Positions 24,536-33,234 of a stretch of 46,433 bases of DNA are shown piece after piece. Source of the stretch: CAYLJV01 sp964510375 (GTDB lineage: Archaea; Hadarchaeota; Hadarchaeia; Hadarchaeales; JAGGTB01); NCBI GenBank assembly GCA_964510375.1, contig CAZEBR010000010.1:1-46433 (forward strand). The letters are read 5' to 3'. Both the position numbers and the translations under genes were made by a program. The stretch's first letter is position 1; every line of letters begins with the position of its first letter. The notes under the pieces are model-generated. The model saw nothing but the letters and a program-made list of their open reading frames with translations, was not told where the DNA came from and searched no databases.

Positions 24536-25704
24536 ATCGAACCCTGAATTCTGTCCAATACACTATGTGCATCGGTCGCCATAAGGTATCCCTTCAGATC
24601 GGACCAGGATTCCCTTCCGCAGAAAGCCGACTTTAACATACCCTCGTGCGACTCGAGTTCGCTTTTTCTCACGCGGGCGAATTGGTCCGCATCCTTGAGA
24701 CCGTACGGATAGCCGGGAAAGCTAGGGTCGCGAGAATTCCGGCTCAAATCCGAGAGAATGTTTTCTATTTCTTTCCTGGTTCTTTCCATGGCCTGTTGCT
24801 TGAGTATTTCATACCTGAATACGTAGTCGCTCTCGGGGTGCAGCTTCACGAGGTACATCTCCGCCGGGTGGTCCTGACGGTCTATGTCCGCTACCGGATG
24901 ATAGTACCACGCCTCGGTCGGTAGTTCCTCCTCGCCGAGCCTCTTGACCACGCCCACGAGCGTGTTGCCGGTGGTCGTGTATATCCGGGAAGTTTTTGCG
25001 AGACCGGAAAATATCACACCGTTTTTTTCCGCCTTTTCGAAGGCCCTCTGGGCAAACCTGCTTTCGTTGGTAACGCTCGATTTTAGGGGGCCGTCGCTCA
25101 CGATCAAGTCTCCCTCATCGAGCTCCTTTTCGGCAATGAGACCTGCAATCTTCCACTCTGCGAACTTTCTGGCTATGTTCCCGAGCCTGTCGATGTCCAC
25201 TCTGTGGTGTCCGGTGCTCAGAGTGTCGTCCCAAGAGTCGAACGAGAGTTCTCCATCGATCGGTTCGTATCCTTCCGATTTCTCGTCGGCCGGCACGGTT
25301 CTCGTCACATATTTGATCCTATCCCCACCTTCCGCCACCGAAATGGAGTAAAAGTCAAGCTTTTCAGGGAGGTCCTCCGCGTTCAATCGCTCGTCGCCTT
25401 TGAATAAGTTGAAGTAAACCCTGATCAGGTGAATGGAAAAACTCGGAGTAGAGATAATTGGATGATTGCCGCCGTCTATGAAGGATATCCTTCTGGAGTC
25501 GCTGGTACCCGGGATTTCGTGAAAGCTATCTCTATCTATCGGATAAGGACTGTATCTATCGTCACCGAAGGTGGGATCTCCAGGTTCTAGATCCGATATA
25601 TTACCTATCAGGTCGTCCACAATCTCTTCCAGCTTTTCTCTCACGAAAATCGACCACTGTTGTGAGTGTAAGAATTCAGTCTCCTTTACCACTCTCTTTT
25701 CCAT
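24532..25704 (-). CDS. nurA: 5'-3' nuclease NurA
   Basis: A 390-residue NurA-domain nuclease that resects DNA 5' ends inside the HerA ring. The first catalytic Asp lies in ISFIDGGNHPI (the SxDGS-type motif). Later acidic positions include GDLIVSDGPLKSS, and the C-terminal FPGYPYGLKDADQFARVRKSE belongs to the conserved end of the domain. NurA is the first gene of the operon; the stop overlaps the herA start (ATGA). A spacer of 104 bases separates it from the Dps-like gene upstream on the same strand, so it may have its own promoter. Confidence 0.92.
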   Translation of the reverse strand: MEKRVVKETEFLHSQQWSIFVREKLEEIVDDLIGNISDLEPGDPTFGDDRYSPYPIDRDSFHEIPGTSDSRRISFIDGGNHPIISTPSFSIHLIRVYFNLFKGDERLNAEDLPEKLDFYSISVAEGGDRIKYVTRTVPADEKSEGYEPIDGELSFDSWDDTLSTGHHRVDIDRLGNIARKFAEWKIAGLIAEKELDEGDLIVSDGPLKSSVTNESRFAQRAFEKAEKNGVIFSGLAKTSRIYTTTGNTLVGVVKRLGEEELPTEAWYYHPVADIDRQDHPAEMYLVKLHPESDYVFRYEILKQQAMERTRKEIENILSDLSRNSRDPSFPGYPYGLKDADQFARVRKSELESHEGMLKSAFCGRESWSDLKGYLMATDAHSVLDRIQGSI

Positions 25705-25808
25705 TTGTTTTTATGACTTTTCAAGAGAGAGGGTTGAAAGTAAAAAGCCGAATTTTGTGGTTGATATAAAAAATTAAAAAAGGAGAGGAGTTCGGTCGGG
25801 CCTGCGGT

Positions 25809-26360
25809 TTACTCCAGGAATTTCGAAACGTACGGCGAGTTCTGTTCTCCCCGCTTGAAGTGTCCCGACGGTCCTTCTTCGAGGTACTCCGAGAACCAGG
25901 CCTCGTGCTGTATTTCCTCGTGAAGGATAGATTTCGCAAGGTCGTAGGTTCTGTGATCCTTACCCGCTGTCATGTTACAGATATTTGTGTACTGCCTGAC
26001 TGCGCACCTCTCGGCGCCAACCAGTACCTCGAGAATTTCTTCCACATCGGTGGTGTCTTCGGGCAGTTTTGCCGGTGGACATCCCGAAATGTCATGGAAC
26101 TCCTTCAAGTCGTTCGGTAATTCTCCCCCGAGCTCATATATTCTGGGCAAGAGTGCTTCGAAGTGATTCCTGTCTTCTATTCTCGCATCTTCGGCGATTT
26201 CTTTCAAGGTTTCCCCCTCAAGCCCGATCAGATTCATTCTCAGATGGGTGTAGTAGAAGTAAGTAGTGAACTCGGCAGACGCGTTTTTAACCAATAAGTC
26301 GAGAAGTTTTTCGACATCGACGCCAGCATCCTCTACAACCTTTCTAGCTACTTTAGCCAA
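25809..26360 (-). CDS. Dps-like ferritin (DPSL/thioferritin type)
   Basis: A 183-residue four-helix ferritin-like protein. Di-iron ligands can be placed at Glu30, Glu63 and His66, then Glu117, Glu149 and His152 (in EFTTYFYYTH, EDRNHF, GAERCAVRQY and HEEIQHEAWF). Three Cys (94, 119, 128) sit near the site, as expected for the DPSL or thioferritin group, which uses hydrogen peroxide to oxidise and store iron and protects DNA. Those proteins form 12-subunit cages. Its place beside the DNA repair operon fits an oxidative-damage role, but they need not be co-regulated. Confidence 0.88.
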   Translation of the reverse strand: MAKVARKVVEDAGVDVEKLLDLLVKNASAEFTTYFYYTHLRMNLIGLEGETLKEIAEDARIEDRNHFEALLPRIYELGGELPNDLKEFHDISGCPPAKLPEDTTDVEEILEVLVGAERCAVRQYTNICNMTAGKDHRTYDLAKSILHEEIQHEAWFSEYLEEGPSGHFKRGEQNSPYVSKFLE

Positions 26361-26539
26361 TTTTTCACCCCCTTATTTGTTTTTATTTTCATTCTTGAAG
26401 CATAAATAGTGTGTGTCTAACGAGAGCCAGAACTGGCTGTATCGGAGGGTATCAAACTTAATATCTTTTCTAAATTCTCATTGAGGGTCAAAAATTCTCG
26501 AGGTTTTAAATCGTTTAAAATCTTAAATAGGGGTTGAGA

Positions 26540-27496
26540 ATGAAAAACAAACTTCTAAAATTTCTGGGTTTTGTAACACTATCGGTGTTACTATTTGTCC
26601 TACAGCTTCGTATGCCGAGAACTTACATAATAAAAACGTTCTATACCTCTGTGGTTCTTACGGTTGCCTATTTGATATTCAAAATCGTTTTGGAAGAAGT
26701 AGTTAGTGAAAGGATAAAGGATGATAAGACAAGGTATTCGATGCGGAGAGCCCTTTCGATCCTTTACATCTTGGTCTTTATCGCCTTGACTGCCTATATC
26801 TGGATTGTCCATACACAAACCTTAATCGTTTCATTTGGAATAATCGCCGCTGGTGTCGCCATTACTCTACAGGATTTTTTCAAAAATCTATTTGGAGGCG
26901 TAGTCCTCCTCGTGTCGGGAATATATCGGGTGGGGGATAGAATTGAGGTCAAAGAAAAAAGGGGAGACGTAATAGATGTCGGAATTTTGTACACTACTCT
27001 TATGGAGACTGGTGGGAGTGGAAGAGCTAATCAAACTACCGGCAGGTTAACTACGATTCCGAACGGGAGAGTCTTTTCAGAAAGTATTGACAATTACACC
27101 AAAGACAATAATTATATTTGGGACGAGATATTCCTGCCAATATCTTACGATAGCGACTGGAAAGAGGCAATTAATGTGCTTATGGAGATTGTGACTGAGG
27201 AAACTGAATCTATCTCGGAGAGGGCAGTGAGCGAAATGTCAAAACTTGAGTCAAAATATTATCTCTCAGATAAGAGAGCTAAACCCAATATATTTTTGAA
27301 ACTTACCGATAACTGGATAGAGCTTCATATCAGATATTTGGCGGATGTGAGGAAGAGCGGGGTTCTGAAAAAGTCATTGAATAATAAGATCCTTTCAGTT
27401 ATAGAAGATCATCCAGAGATAGAAATCGCCACGGAAAGTTTGAATATAGCAGATTTCCCCGAATTAGAGATTCAGGATAGGGATTCTAAAAAGTAA
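26540..27496 (+). CDS. MscS-family mechanosensitive channel
   Basis: A 318-residue channel. Helices lie at about residues 5-22, 30-48, 72-92 and 95-122, the last two including the pore segment SFGIIAAGVAITLQDFFKNLFGGVVLLVSG. The beta domain IYRVGDRIEVKEKRGDVIDVGILYTTLMETGG and VSIPNG-like TTIPNGRVFSESIDNYT follow, then the C-terminal cage domain. It releases solutes when turgor rises. The ATG at 26540 has AGGGG six bases upstream; an in-frame TTG at 26534 touches that site and is less likely. mscL follows after 33 bases on the same strand. Confidence 0.9.
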   Translation: MKNKLLKFLGFVTLSVLLFVLQLRMPRTYIIKTFYTSVVLTVAYLIFKIVLEEVVSERIKDDKTRYSMRRALSILYILVFIALTAYIWIVHTQTLIVSFGIIAAGVAITLQDFFKNLFGGVVLLVSGIYRVGDRIEVKEKRGDVIDVGILYTTLMETGGSGRANQTTGRLTTIPNGRVFSESIDNYTKDNNYIWDEIFLPISYDSDWKEAINVLMEIVTEETESISERAVSEMSKLESKYYLSDKRAKPNIFLKLTDNWIELHIRYLADVRKSGVLKKSLNNKILSVIEDHPEIEIATESLNIADFPELEIQDRDSKK

Positions 27497-27529
27497 TCTT
27501 CTCAAGTAAATGGTGGGGATAGAGGAAAA

Positions 27530-27838
27530 ATGACCAATATAGTCAAGGATTTCTTGCGGTTTTTGAAAGAGTACAATATAATCGGGCTCGGCTTGGCCGT
27601 CGTCGTGGGAATGACGGTTAAGGATCTGGTAAACGCTCTAGTCCAAGACATAATAATGCCCTTCGTTGGACTGGTTCTACCTGGGGAAAGTTGGAGAACC
27701 GCTATGATCTATATAGATTCAGTAGAGATCCAGATTGGGCATTTTATAGGGGCCATTCTAGATTTTCTGATTATTATATTCGTTGTTTACTTGTTTTTGA
27801 GATACGTGCTCAAGCATAAGAAAGTCGAGAAGGTATGA
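27530..27838 (+). CDS. mscL: Large-conductance mechanosensitive channel MscL
   Basis: A 102-residue protein with the two-helix MscL layout: an amphipathic start (VKDFLRFLKEYN), TM1 with IIGLGLAVVVGMTVKDLVNALVQDIIMPFVGLVL, an outside loop, TM2 with HFIGAILDFLIIIFVVYLFLRYVL, and a charged tail. TM1 keeps the tightly packed Gly/Ala pore face. A pentamer opens at near-lytic tension as the last safety valve under osmotic downshift. It follows the MscS gene after 33 bases, so one mRNA may encode both emergency channels. The ATG is preceded by a purine-rich AGAGGAAAA. Confidence 0.88.
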   Translation: MTNIVKDFLRFLKEYNIIGLGLAVVVGMTVKDLVNALVQDIIMPFVGLVLPGESWRTAMIYIDSVEIQIGHFIGAILDFLIIIFVVYLFLRYVLKHKKVEKV

Positions 27839-27869
27839 GAAATAATTGAAGGAATTTTATCCGGCAAAC

Positions 27870-28412
27870 CTATCCGGGTTTTCTGAAGATGAGTATATGT
27901 TCCTGAAGTTTCGTGCCTTCTAAATTGAAACCGTTTCCCGTGGCCTTTTCCACAACTTTTTCGTTTTTTACATGCATGGGGTAGACACAAACTGTTCCTG
28001 CAGATTTGAGCATTCTAAATGCTTCACTAAAGAGGGTGTCTTTGTCGTCTATCTCGCGAAGGGCGTCAATAATCAGCATAATGTCGATTGAATCATCGTC
28101 CAGAGGGATTTTTCCCTCGCCGTCGGCATCGATTCTGTCTATGTTGTCCATTCCGATTCGATCTGCCTCCTCCTCCACTTTGTCCAGGGCTCTGCTATCG
28201 ATATCCAAGGCATAAACTGAACCCTTTTCACCGACCATCTTTGCCGCCGGGATTGTGTAAGTACCACTCCCACATCCAAAGTCAAGAACCTTTTGTCCCT
28301 CTTCGATACCTACTTCCTCCAAAAGTTCTGTTGCGTTTTCGTCTAGCTCGTGTTTGAACGGAAGCTCACCGATGTCCCTTATCCATCCAAAATTTTTTGA
28401 AAACCATTCCAT
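27870..28412 (-). CDS. SAM-dependent methyltransferase, class I
   Basis: A 180-residue methyltransferase of the UbiE/type-11 group. The SAM-binding motif I is VLDFGCGSGTYTIPAA, motif II VYALDIDSRAL, and the post-I acidic strand IPLDDDSIDIMLIIDALREI precedes a C-terminal strand set CVYPMHVKNE. The substrate is not readable; many archaeal proteins of this shape act on small molecules. The frame runs upstream to a TTG at 28442; I prefer ATG 28412. It converges with mscL and may be transcribed with the MEDS gene 96 bases upstream. Confidence 0.87.
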   Translation of the reverse strand: MEWFSKNFGWIRDIGELPFKHELDENATELLEEVGIEEGQKVLDFGCGSGTYTIPAAKMVGEKGSVYALDIDSRALDKVEEEADRIGMDNIDRIDADGEGKIPLDDDSIDIMLIIDALREIDDKDTLFSEAFRMLKSAGTVCVYPMHVKNEKVVEKATGNGFNLEGTKLQEHILIFRKPG

Positions 28413-28508
28413 CTTGATGACACACCCGTCGTATTTAGTCAAAGCTCGTATATGGTTCAGCCATGGTGAAACTTTCGCATCTGATTCGAGCCGTACGGTC
28501 TCTCGATT

Positions 28509-29270
28509 TCAGCGTGTAGTTTGTTCGAGTTTTTCCACGGTTTCGAGGAGATCGTTTATGGATTCGTCGCCTTCCTCTTCAGTTTCCATTTTAACGGCTG
28601 GCAGGCTCGCTTCTTCGATCAGATTGCTCTTTATTTCTCTATAGTAATCTTCATCGACCTCTCCTTTAACTACCTTAGCGAAGACTTCTGGCGGCATGTA
28701 ATAGTAATTTTCGTACAGGTACTCGTGGATCACGATCCGTGGATGTGTGTGAATCACGTCAATCAATTCCTCGGGCGAGAATCTCCTCTCGTCGTACTGG
28801 CACAGCAGGACTATCTCTTTACTTCGAACGAATTCGTTTAGTTTGGACTCGTAATCCATGAGCCGTTCCGCACCGGGTGCTTGGTTGAAGAACCATTCCA
28901 TTTCTCCGCTTGCCCTCAAACCGCTAAATCCTTGTTCCAGTGCTTCATCCTCGGCCTTCGACAGAAGTTTGAACATTCCTTCAGGTTCGAAGCATCCGTC
29001 TTTTAAATATGATTCTCTGTCAGTCAAAAATTCGAACTGTCCAGAATCGATGAGACTGTCTATTTCGAATCCCGACCTTCGGAATTCTTTCACGATATCC
29101 TCTTTCGAATCCTCGTCATAGATATACAGACACTTCTCGTTTCTTTCTTGACCGATTTCCATAAAAGTAGATATCGTCGAAAGCTTTTCCTCCCGTTTAC
29201 TGTAGATGGAGCATATGTGGGACCCCGGCCCCAGGCTTTCGAATCCCCCTCTGAGGTTTTTTCTTTCCAT
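28509..29270 (-). CDS. MEDS-domain sensor protein
   Basis: A 253-residue protein of the MEDS family (methanogen/methylotroph DcmR sensory domain, PF14417). The N-terminal GSHICSIYSKREEKLSTISTFMEIGQERNEKCLYIYDEDSKEDI is the family's hallmark, followed by FEFLTDRESYLKDGCFEP, ALEQGFSGLRASGEMEWFF and IVLLCQYDERRFSPEELIDVIHTHPRIVI. The fold is RecA-like and in DcmR it senses dichloromethane or its products. Here it has no DNA-binding domain of its own, but a winged-helix gene ends 63 bases upstream on the same strand. ATG 29270 is supported by AGGG seven bases before it; the longer frame to 29324 has no such site. Confidence 0.82.
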   Translation of the reverse strand: MERKNLRGGFESLGPGSHICSIYSKREEKLSTISTFMEIGQERNEKCLYIYDEDSKEDIVKEFRRSGFEIDSLIDSGQFEFLTDRESYLKDGCFEPEGMFKLLSKAEDEALEQGFSGLRASGEMEWFFNQAPGAERLMDYESKLNEFVRSKEIVLLCQYDERRFSPEELIDVIHTHPRIVIHEYLYENYYYMPPEVFAKVVKGEVDEDYYREIKSNLIEEASLPAVKMETEEEGDESINDLLETVEKLEQTTR

Positions 29271-29333
29271 CCAATTTCCCTTATTATTTTCTATCAGATT
29301 TCTACTTATAGGTTTAAGTTTCACTTCAATAAA

Positions 29334-29609
29334 TCAAAAGACCGAACAAGCGTTCCTAACTTTTTGCAACGATTTTAAAAGTGTGTTTCCCTTTTCGGTG
29401 ATTTTGTATTCTTTATTTCCTGAGGATGATTCTTTTTTGACTGTTTCAAGAAAGCCTTCGTTGACGAGGCATTTGATATATCTGCTGGCCATATCCCAAT
29501 CTAGGTTTGCGAGTTGAATGATTCTAGTTTTAGGGCAGAGGTTTTCTTCCTTTACAGTTTCAAGTATGTCTACAATGATTTTGACCCTGCTTCTCTGCAA
29601 ATTGGACAC
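29334..29609 (-). CDS. Winged-helix transcription regulator (ArnR1/HTH_45-like)
   Basis: A 91-residue protein. RSRVKIIVDILETVKEENLCPKTRIIQLANLDWDMASRYIKCLVNEGFLETVKKE is the helix-turn-helix, KEYKITEKGNTLLKSL is the wing. This is the small ArnR1-like type common in archaea and often found next to sensor genes. It begins at GTG 29609. A MEDS-domain protein follows after 63 bases on the same strand, so the pair may reproduce the two halves of a DcmR-type regulator in two proteins. Confidence 0.78.
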   Translation of the reverse strand: MSNLQRSRVKIIVDILETVKEENLCPKTRIIQLANLDWDMASRYIKCLVNEGFLETVKKESSSGNKEYKITEKGNTLLKSLQKVRNACSVF

Positions 29610-29877
29610 CTAAAAGCGTCAGTTATTAATTTAGAGGGTTTTTTAATAAATCTGCCTATATGGTATCAAGTTGTCCTCACATTTCGAGTGGTGAGCGGTT
29701 CGTTGTAGGGGGAATGTCTCGGATAGTGTGGGTGGAGGGATCGATAATGGGGTGAGGAAACGGGAGTAAGTCTTGAATATAGGAAGTACCTCCATCCTTT
29801 TTACATTAGGACAACATTAGATAACCACGATTCTCGTTCGTTACTTCGAGCTAGAGTCCGTCAGGAGGTGTGGATTA

Positions 29878-30267
29878 GTGCAAAGCTTGAAAGATTTGTC
29901 ACCCGAAGCACGAGAAAAATTGGAGGAGCTACGTGAGCAGAAAGAAAAGCTCCGAGAAATAGAGGAAGAAAGGACCAGAATAAGGTCGGAGAAGGAACGC
30001 CTTGAAAAGGGTGAAGAAACCCTGGAGGACGTCAAAGAAGGCGATGAGGTCTTCAAAGCCTCCGGTCCCGTCATCGTCAAGAAGAACAAGGAGGAGTTCA
30101 TTGAAGAGATTTCGGAAAGAAAGGAGGATATCGAGGAAAGGCTGGAGGACATAAAGAGCGAAAAAAAGGAAATTGAGGAGAAGGCCAGACAAAAACAGAA
30201 AGAGCTGAAGGAAAACGCCCAGAGAAGCCGACGTGAAACGAAGGATCCTGATCTCATGTACAGCTAA
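29878..30267 (+). CDS. pfdB: Prefoldin beta subunit
   Basis: A 129-residue coiled-coil protein matching archaeal prefoldin beta: an N-terminal helix (LSPEAREKLEELREQKEKLR), a central EGDEVFKASGPVIVKKNKEEFIEE strand-loop-strand segment diagnostic for the beta type, and a second helix (RKEDIEERLEDIKSEKKEIEE). Prefoldin is an alpha2-beta4 jellyfish-shaped chaperone that hands unfolded proteins to the thermosome. The GTG start at 29878 is set by a strong AGGAGGTG seven bases upstream. The usual archaeal neighbours (L37Ae, KEOPS subunit Pcc1) are absent, so it stands alone here. The upstream 268 bases hold no gene I can support. Confidence 0.8.
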   Translation: MQSLKDLSPEAREKLEELREQKEKLREIEEERTRIRSEKERLEKGEETLEDVKEGDEVFKASGPVIVKKNKEEFIEEISERKEDIEERLEDIKSEKKEIEEKARQKQKELKENAQRSRRETKDPDLMYS

Positions 30268-30321
30268 AGGTTCTGTGGACCCTCGAGAAACTTAAAATAA
30301 ATTTATACTCTCGAAATCTTT

Positions 30322-30912
30322 TCAAAGGTTTAGCCAGAGTAGCGATTGACCGAATAGAGCATTTAAGAGGAATAATAAGCCGAAGAGAACGAATATTGAT
30401 GAAGAAAAAAGCTTCATATGACTTCTGGAAAGAAAATCGTCGAGCTTGGAGCCAAAAAGGACCGCTATAACCGTTGCGGTGAAGAACCCAAGAATCATTC
30501 CGGTAAATGTGAGGAGGGGGGACACGAACCTTGACGTCAGGCCGATCGTTGCGAGCTGTGTTTTGTCTCCTAGTTCCATCGTAGCGATCATGGTAAACGA
30601 AGTGATCAATGACAGACTTTTTGAACCAAGATTTTTTTCTTCGTCGTTTCTCGTCACGAAGGCGTACACTCCCGACGATAGAAATATGATCGAAGAGAAA
30701 ATTTTGATCCAGAATGACGGAAGAATCTTTGTCATTGAGGTACCGATAAGTATGCTTGTGCTCCCGACTACCGTGAATGCTGCCATGGCTCCTAAGAGTA
30801 CAATCTTGGGATTACAGTCCGTGCAAAGAGACATCGCCGTCAGCTGTGTTTTGTCCCCCAGTTCTGCAACGGCAATTATTCCGAAAGTGGTGATCAGTGG
30901 CGCCAGTTCCAT
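30322..30912 (-). CDS. GDT1/TMEM165 (UPF0016) family cation transporter
   Basis: A 196-residue six-helix membrane protein with the family's twin motif E-x-G-D-K-T, once in AVAELGDKTQLTAMSL and again in TMELGDKTQLATIGL, in inverted repeats. Members export Mn(II) or exchange Ca(II) for protons, and in bacteria (MntX, MneA) they relieve manganese stress. Length is normal. No riboswitch or metal-box could be recognised upstream. The ATG at 30912 lies in a TATA-containing region; no ribosome site is obvious. Confidence 0.9.
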   Translation of the reverse strand: MELAPLITTFGIIAVAELGDKTQLTAMSLCTDCNPKIVLLGAMAAFTVVGSTSILIGTSMTKILPSFWIKIFSSIIFLSSGVYAFVTRNDEEKNLGSKSLSLITSFTMIATMELGDKTQLATIGLTSRFVSPLLTFTGMILGFFTATVIAVLFGSKLDDFLSRSHMKLFSSSIFVLFGLLFLLNALFGQSLLWLNL

Positions 30913-31064
30913 GAGTTAACACCATGATATTGACTTTTTGTTAGACATAGTAGGCAGATTGTTTATAAATCCCTTTTTTAAAATTCGAAACCTTCTGAGA
31001 TATATCTCTTCTTGCCTACGTTCCTTCCCGGAATAAAGAATAATGGAGATTTCGAAGTGCGTCT

Positions 31065-32291
31065 TTATTCTGTTATCGAAAAGGGAACTGTTTCCACTCT
31101 TTCTCCGTTCAGGGAAAGACTCACTTCATAGGATCCCGTCGACCATCCACTCGAGGGCTTGTTTAGCCAGAATGCAACGTTAGTAGAAGTTTCGACAATT
31201 AGTGTGTATGAATGCATCTTCGTATTCTTATCTAAGTTGTACCATTTCGCCGTTATCCCTGTATTCGAAGTTACGTTTGATACCTCCATCGTTACGTAGA
31301 CTCGGTCAATAGTCGGACTGAATTCGTCGGTTATTTTTACCGGCCTCTGTTGTTCATCGATTTCTTCTGTCATCTTAATATTTGTCAAATTGGCTGTAGA
31401 AATGCTCGTTCCCGACAAATCGTGGACGTATGGTTTAGCTGTCAGTCCCGAGGGAAACTCTCCTATCTCGTAGTTCCCCTCCCTTCGTTGATCTTCGTCG
31501 AATTTATTGCTCGTCGTTTCTGCGAAGTAATACTTCCTCCCGTCGTATTTGTAATATCTTCCAGTTAAGTCCTCGATCCCTATTCCGACGGCGACGTGGT
31601 TGGGATATTCAAGGATAATGCAAGGAATACCTTTAGCCCTGAGCAGTGATGCGAGGAGGAATACCGTGTCTTCGCAGTCTCCGACCTGATCGAATAGAGT
31701 TTCCGTGGGATATTTCCAGTACTCAGTATTTCCAGTAGATTCTTCGTCCTTCATGTAATAGATATTATTGTGAACGAATTTCAAGGCCTCTTTTGCGTAC
31801 TCTTTTTTAGAAAAGTTTGTCTTATCGAAATAATTGGCCCAGTTGCTAATTGTAGATTTCTCGAAATCGAAATTGATATATTGAGATAGATCTATATTCA
31901 TCGGATAGTATTCGGAAGGGTAAGGTCTTTCTCTTGTCTTCCAATAGTATGCATAGGAGTATGGCATGTATTCCCAATAATATGTGTTTTCAGCGGAGTT
32001 TCTATAGTAGTGAATATGGTGTTGCCATTCCTCGTAACTCTCCAATTGGGAGGCCAAGCTTTCATAATTTTCTACAAGATAATTGAACTCATCATTTAAT
32101 TCGGAGTGGTTTTCTTCCAGAGAATTGTACTCGTATTTCAAATTTTGGAAGTTTTCTTTCAATCCTTGTTTATCGGATTTCAACTCGCCGGTTCTGTTTT
32201 GATAATAAAAAATCGAGCCGATAAGGCTCGCTCCTAGGGCGGCGGAAACGATTCCTAAAACTAGGGCCGTGCTAATACCTTTGTCCTCGAT
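31065..32291 (-). CDS. Membrane-anchored transglutaminase-like protein with coiled coil
   Basis: A protein of about 409 residues: one membrane helix (residues 6-30), a coiled coil (about 36-90: KSDKQGLKENFQNLKYEYNS type), then a transglutaminase-like core. TETLFDQVGDCEDTVFLLASLLRA holds Cys206 and ILEYPNHVAVGIG holds His232, matching the smaller relative at 12074-12859. A beta-rich C-terminal domain (VYVTMEVSNVTSNTG and on) follows. The open frame runs up to ATG 32384 inside the next gene, but a strong GGAGGTG at 32303-32297 sits five bases before an ATC codon, and a TATA-like TTTTTATGA lies near 32330, so I place the start at ATC 32291. This start is unusual and needs proof. Confidence 0.75.
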   Translation of the reverse strand: MEDKGISTALVLGIVSAALGASLIGSIFYYQNRTGELKSDKQGLKENFQNLKYEYNSLEENHSELNDEFNYLVENYESLASQLESYEEWQHHIHYYRNSAENTYYWEYMPYSYAYYWKTRERPYPSEYYPMNIDLSQYINFDFEKSTISNWANYFDKTNFSKKEYAKEALKFVHNNIYYMKDEESTGNTEYWKYPTETLFDQVGDCEDTVFLLASLLRAKGIPCIILEYPNHVAVGIGIEDLTGRYYKYDGRKYYFAETTSNKFDEDQRREGNYEIGEFPSGLTAKPYVHDLSGTSISTANLTNIKMTEEIDEQQRPVKITDEFSPTIDRVYVTMEVSNVTSNTGITAKWYNLDKNTKMHSYTLIVETSTNVAFWLNKPSSGWSTGSYEVSLSLNGERVETVPFSITE

Positions 32292-32361
32292 AATTTCACC
32301 TCCGTTTGGGGTAAATGTGACAAAAAAGTCATAAAAAACGAGGGGGGCTGACCTCTTTTCT

Positions 32362-33234
32362 CTAAAGTTCGGGGAGGATTTCATCCCGAAGTAAGTGAAG
32401 TGAATCTTTCCGAGGGTAATCGAGTAACCTAAGGAAGACCCTTTCGACTCCCCGTTCCTCCATCTTTTCCAACTTTTCTAGGATTTCCTCGGGAGTTCCG
32501 GAGATATAACGTGAGGGTCTATCGGGATAAGCTTCATCTGTCAGATTTTCTAAGTATTCCTCCTCTCGGGATATTAGGGCGGGACCGAACCAAGAAACTT
32601 TTGGCCCTTCTACTTCCGGCGCCCTTTCGAGCATCTTCTCGTACGCCCCGTAGAAGTTCCATTCGTCGGCGTACCTTTCGGCCACTTTTTGGACTCTTTT
32701 TCCTTTTCCTCCTACGACAAGATGAGGTTCGACGGGCTTCGGATCGCAAACGCACCCGTCCAGCTGATAGAACTTTCCATCGAAATTCACTTCATCTTCC
32801 TCCCAGACCTTTCTAATCACTTGAGTAGCCTCTTCAAGGCGATCGACCCTAGTACTCGCATCCTCGAACTCGTAACCATACGCCTCAAACTCGGTCTCGT
32901 TCCAACCGGCCCCGAGACCCAACTGGAACCTTCCATCGGAGATGGCGTCGATTGTGGCTGCCGTCTGCGCCACTAGGGCCGGATTTCGGAAGGGCACACA
33001 TGTAACGAGCGATACGAGCTTCATTCGGTCCGTCGCTTCCGCCAGAGAGGATAAGACGGAAAAGTGCTCGAGGTTCGATCCTCCGCCTAGTTGCAGGTGG
33101 TCGGGTGCGACTACGCTTTCGAAGCCGTAATCCTCCGACTCTAGGACCGTTTTTCTCTCCCGTTTCCAGTCTATCTTCTCGAGGTTCGGCAGCGATTCTT
33201 CCAACATCACGGTCAGAAACAGCCCGATGTCCAT
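32362..33234 (-). CDS. Luciferase-like (LLM) oxidoreductase, probably F420-dependent
   Basis: A 290-residue TIM-barrel oxidoreductase. Family segments: VVAPDHLQLGGGSNLEHFSVLSSLAEATDRMKLVSLVTCVPFRNPALVAQTAATIDAISDGRFQLGLGAGWNETEFEAYG (in parts), TRVDRLEEATQVIRKVW and PHLVVGGKGKRVQKVAERYADEWN. The pattern is that of the F420-using branch found in archaea and actinobacteria, though FMN cannot be excluded. The substrate is unknown. ATG 33234 is the usual family start; TTG 33246 is the alternative. It stands just upstream of the transglutaminase-like gene, on the same strand, with 70 bases between. Confidence 0.87.
   Translation of the reverse strand: MDIGLFLTVMLEESLPNLEKIDWKRERKTVLESEDYGFESVVAPDHLQLGGGSNLEHFSVLSSLAEATDRMKLVSLVTCVPFRNPALVAQTAATIDAISDGRFQLGLGAGWNETEFEAYGYEFEDASTRVDRLEEATQVIRKVWEEDEVNFDGKFYQLDGCVCDPKPVEPHLVVGGKGKRVQKVAERYADEWNFYGAYEKMLERAPEVEGPKVSWFGPALISREEEYLENLTDEAYPDRPSRYISGTPEEILEKLEKMEERGVERVFLRLLDYPRKDSLHLLRDEILPEL

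Noticed and set aside
29640..29877. Possible small RNA or short ORF before prefoldin beta
   Set aside because: No tRNA cloverleaf, no C/D box pair and only a 13-codon frame; not enough evidence.
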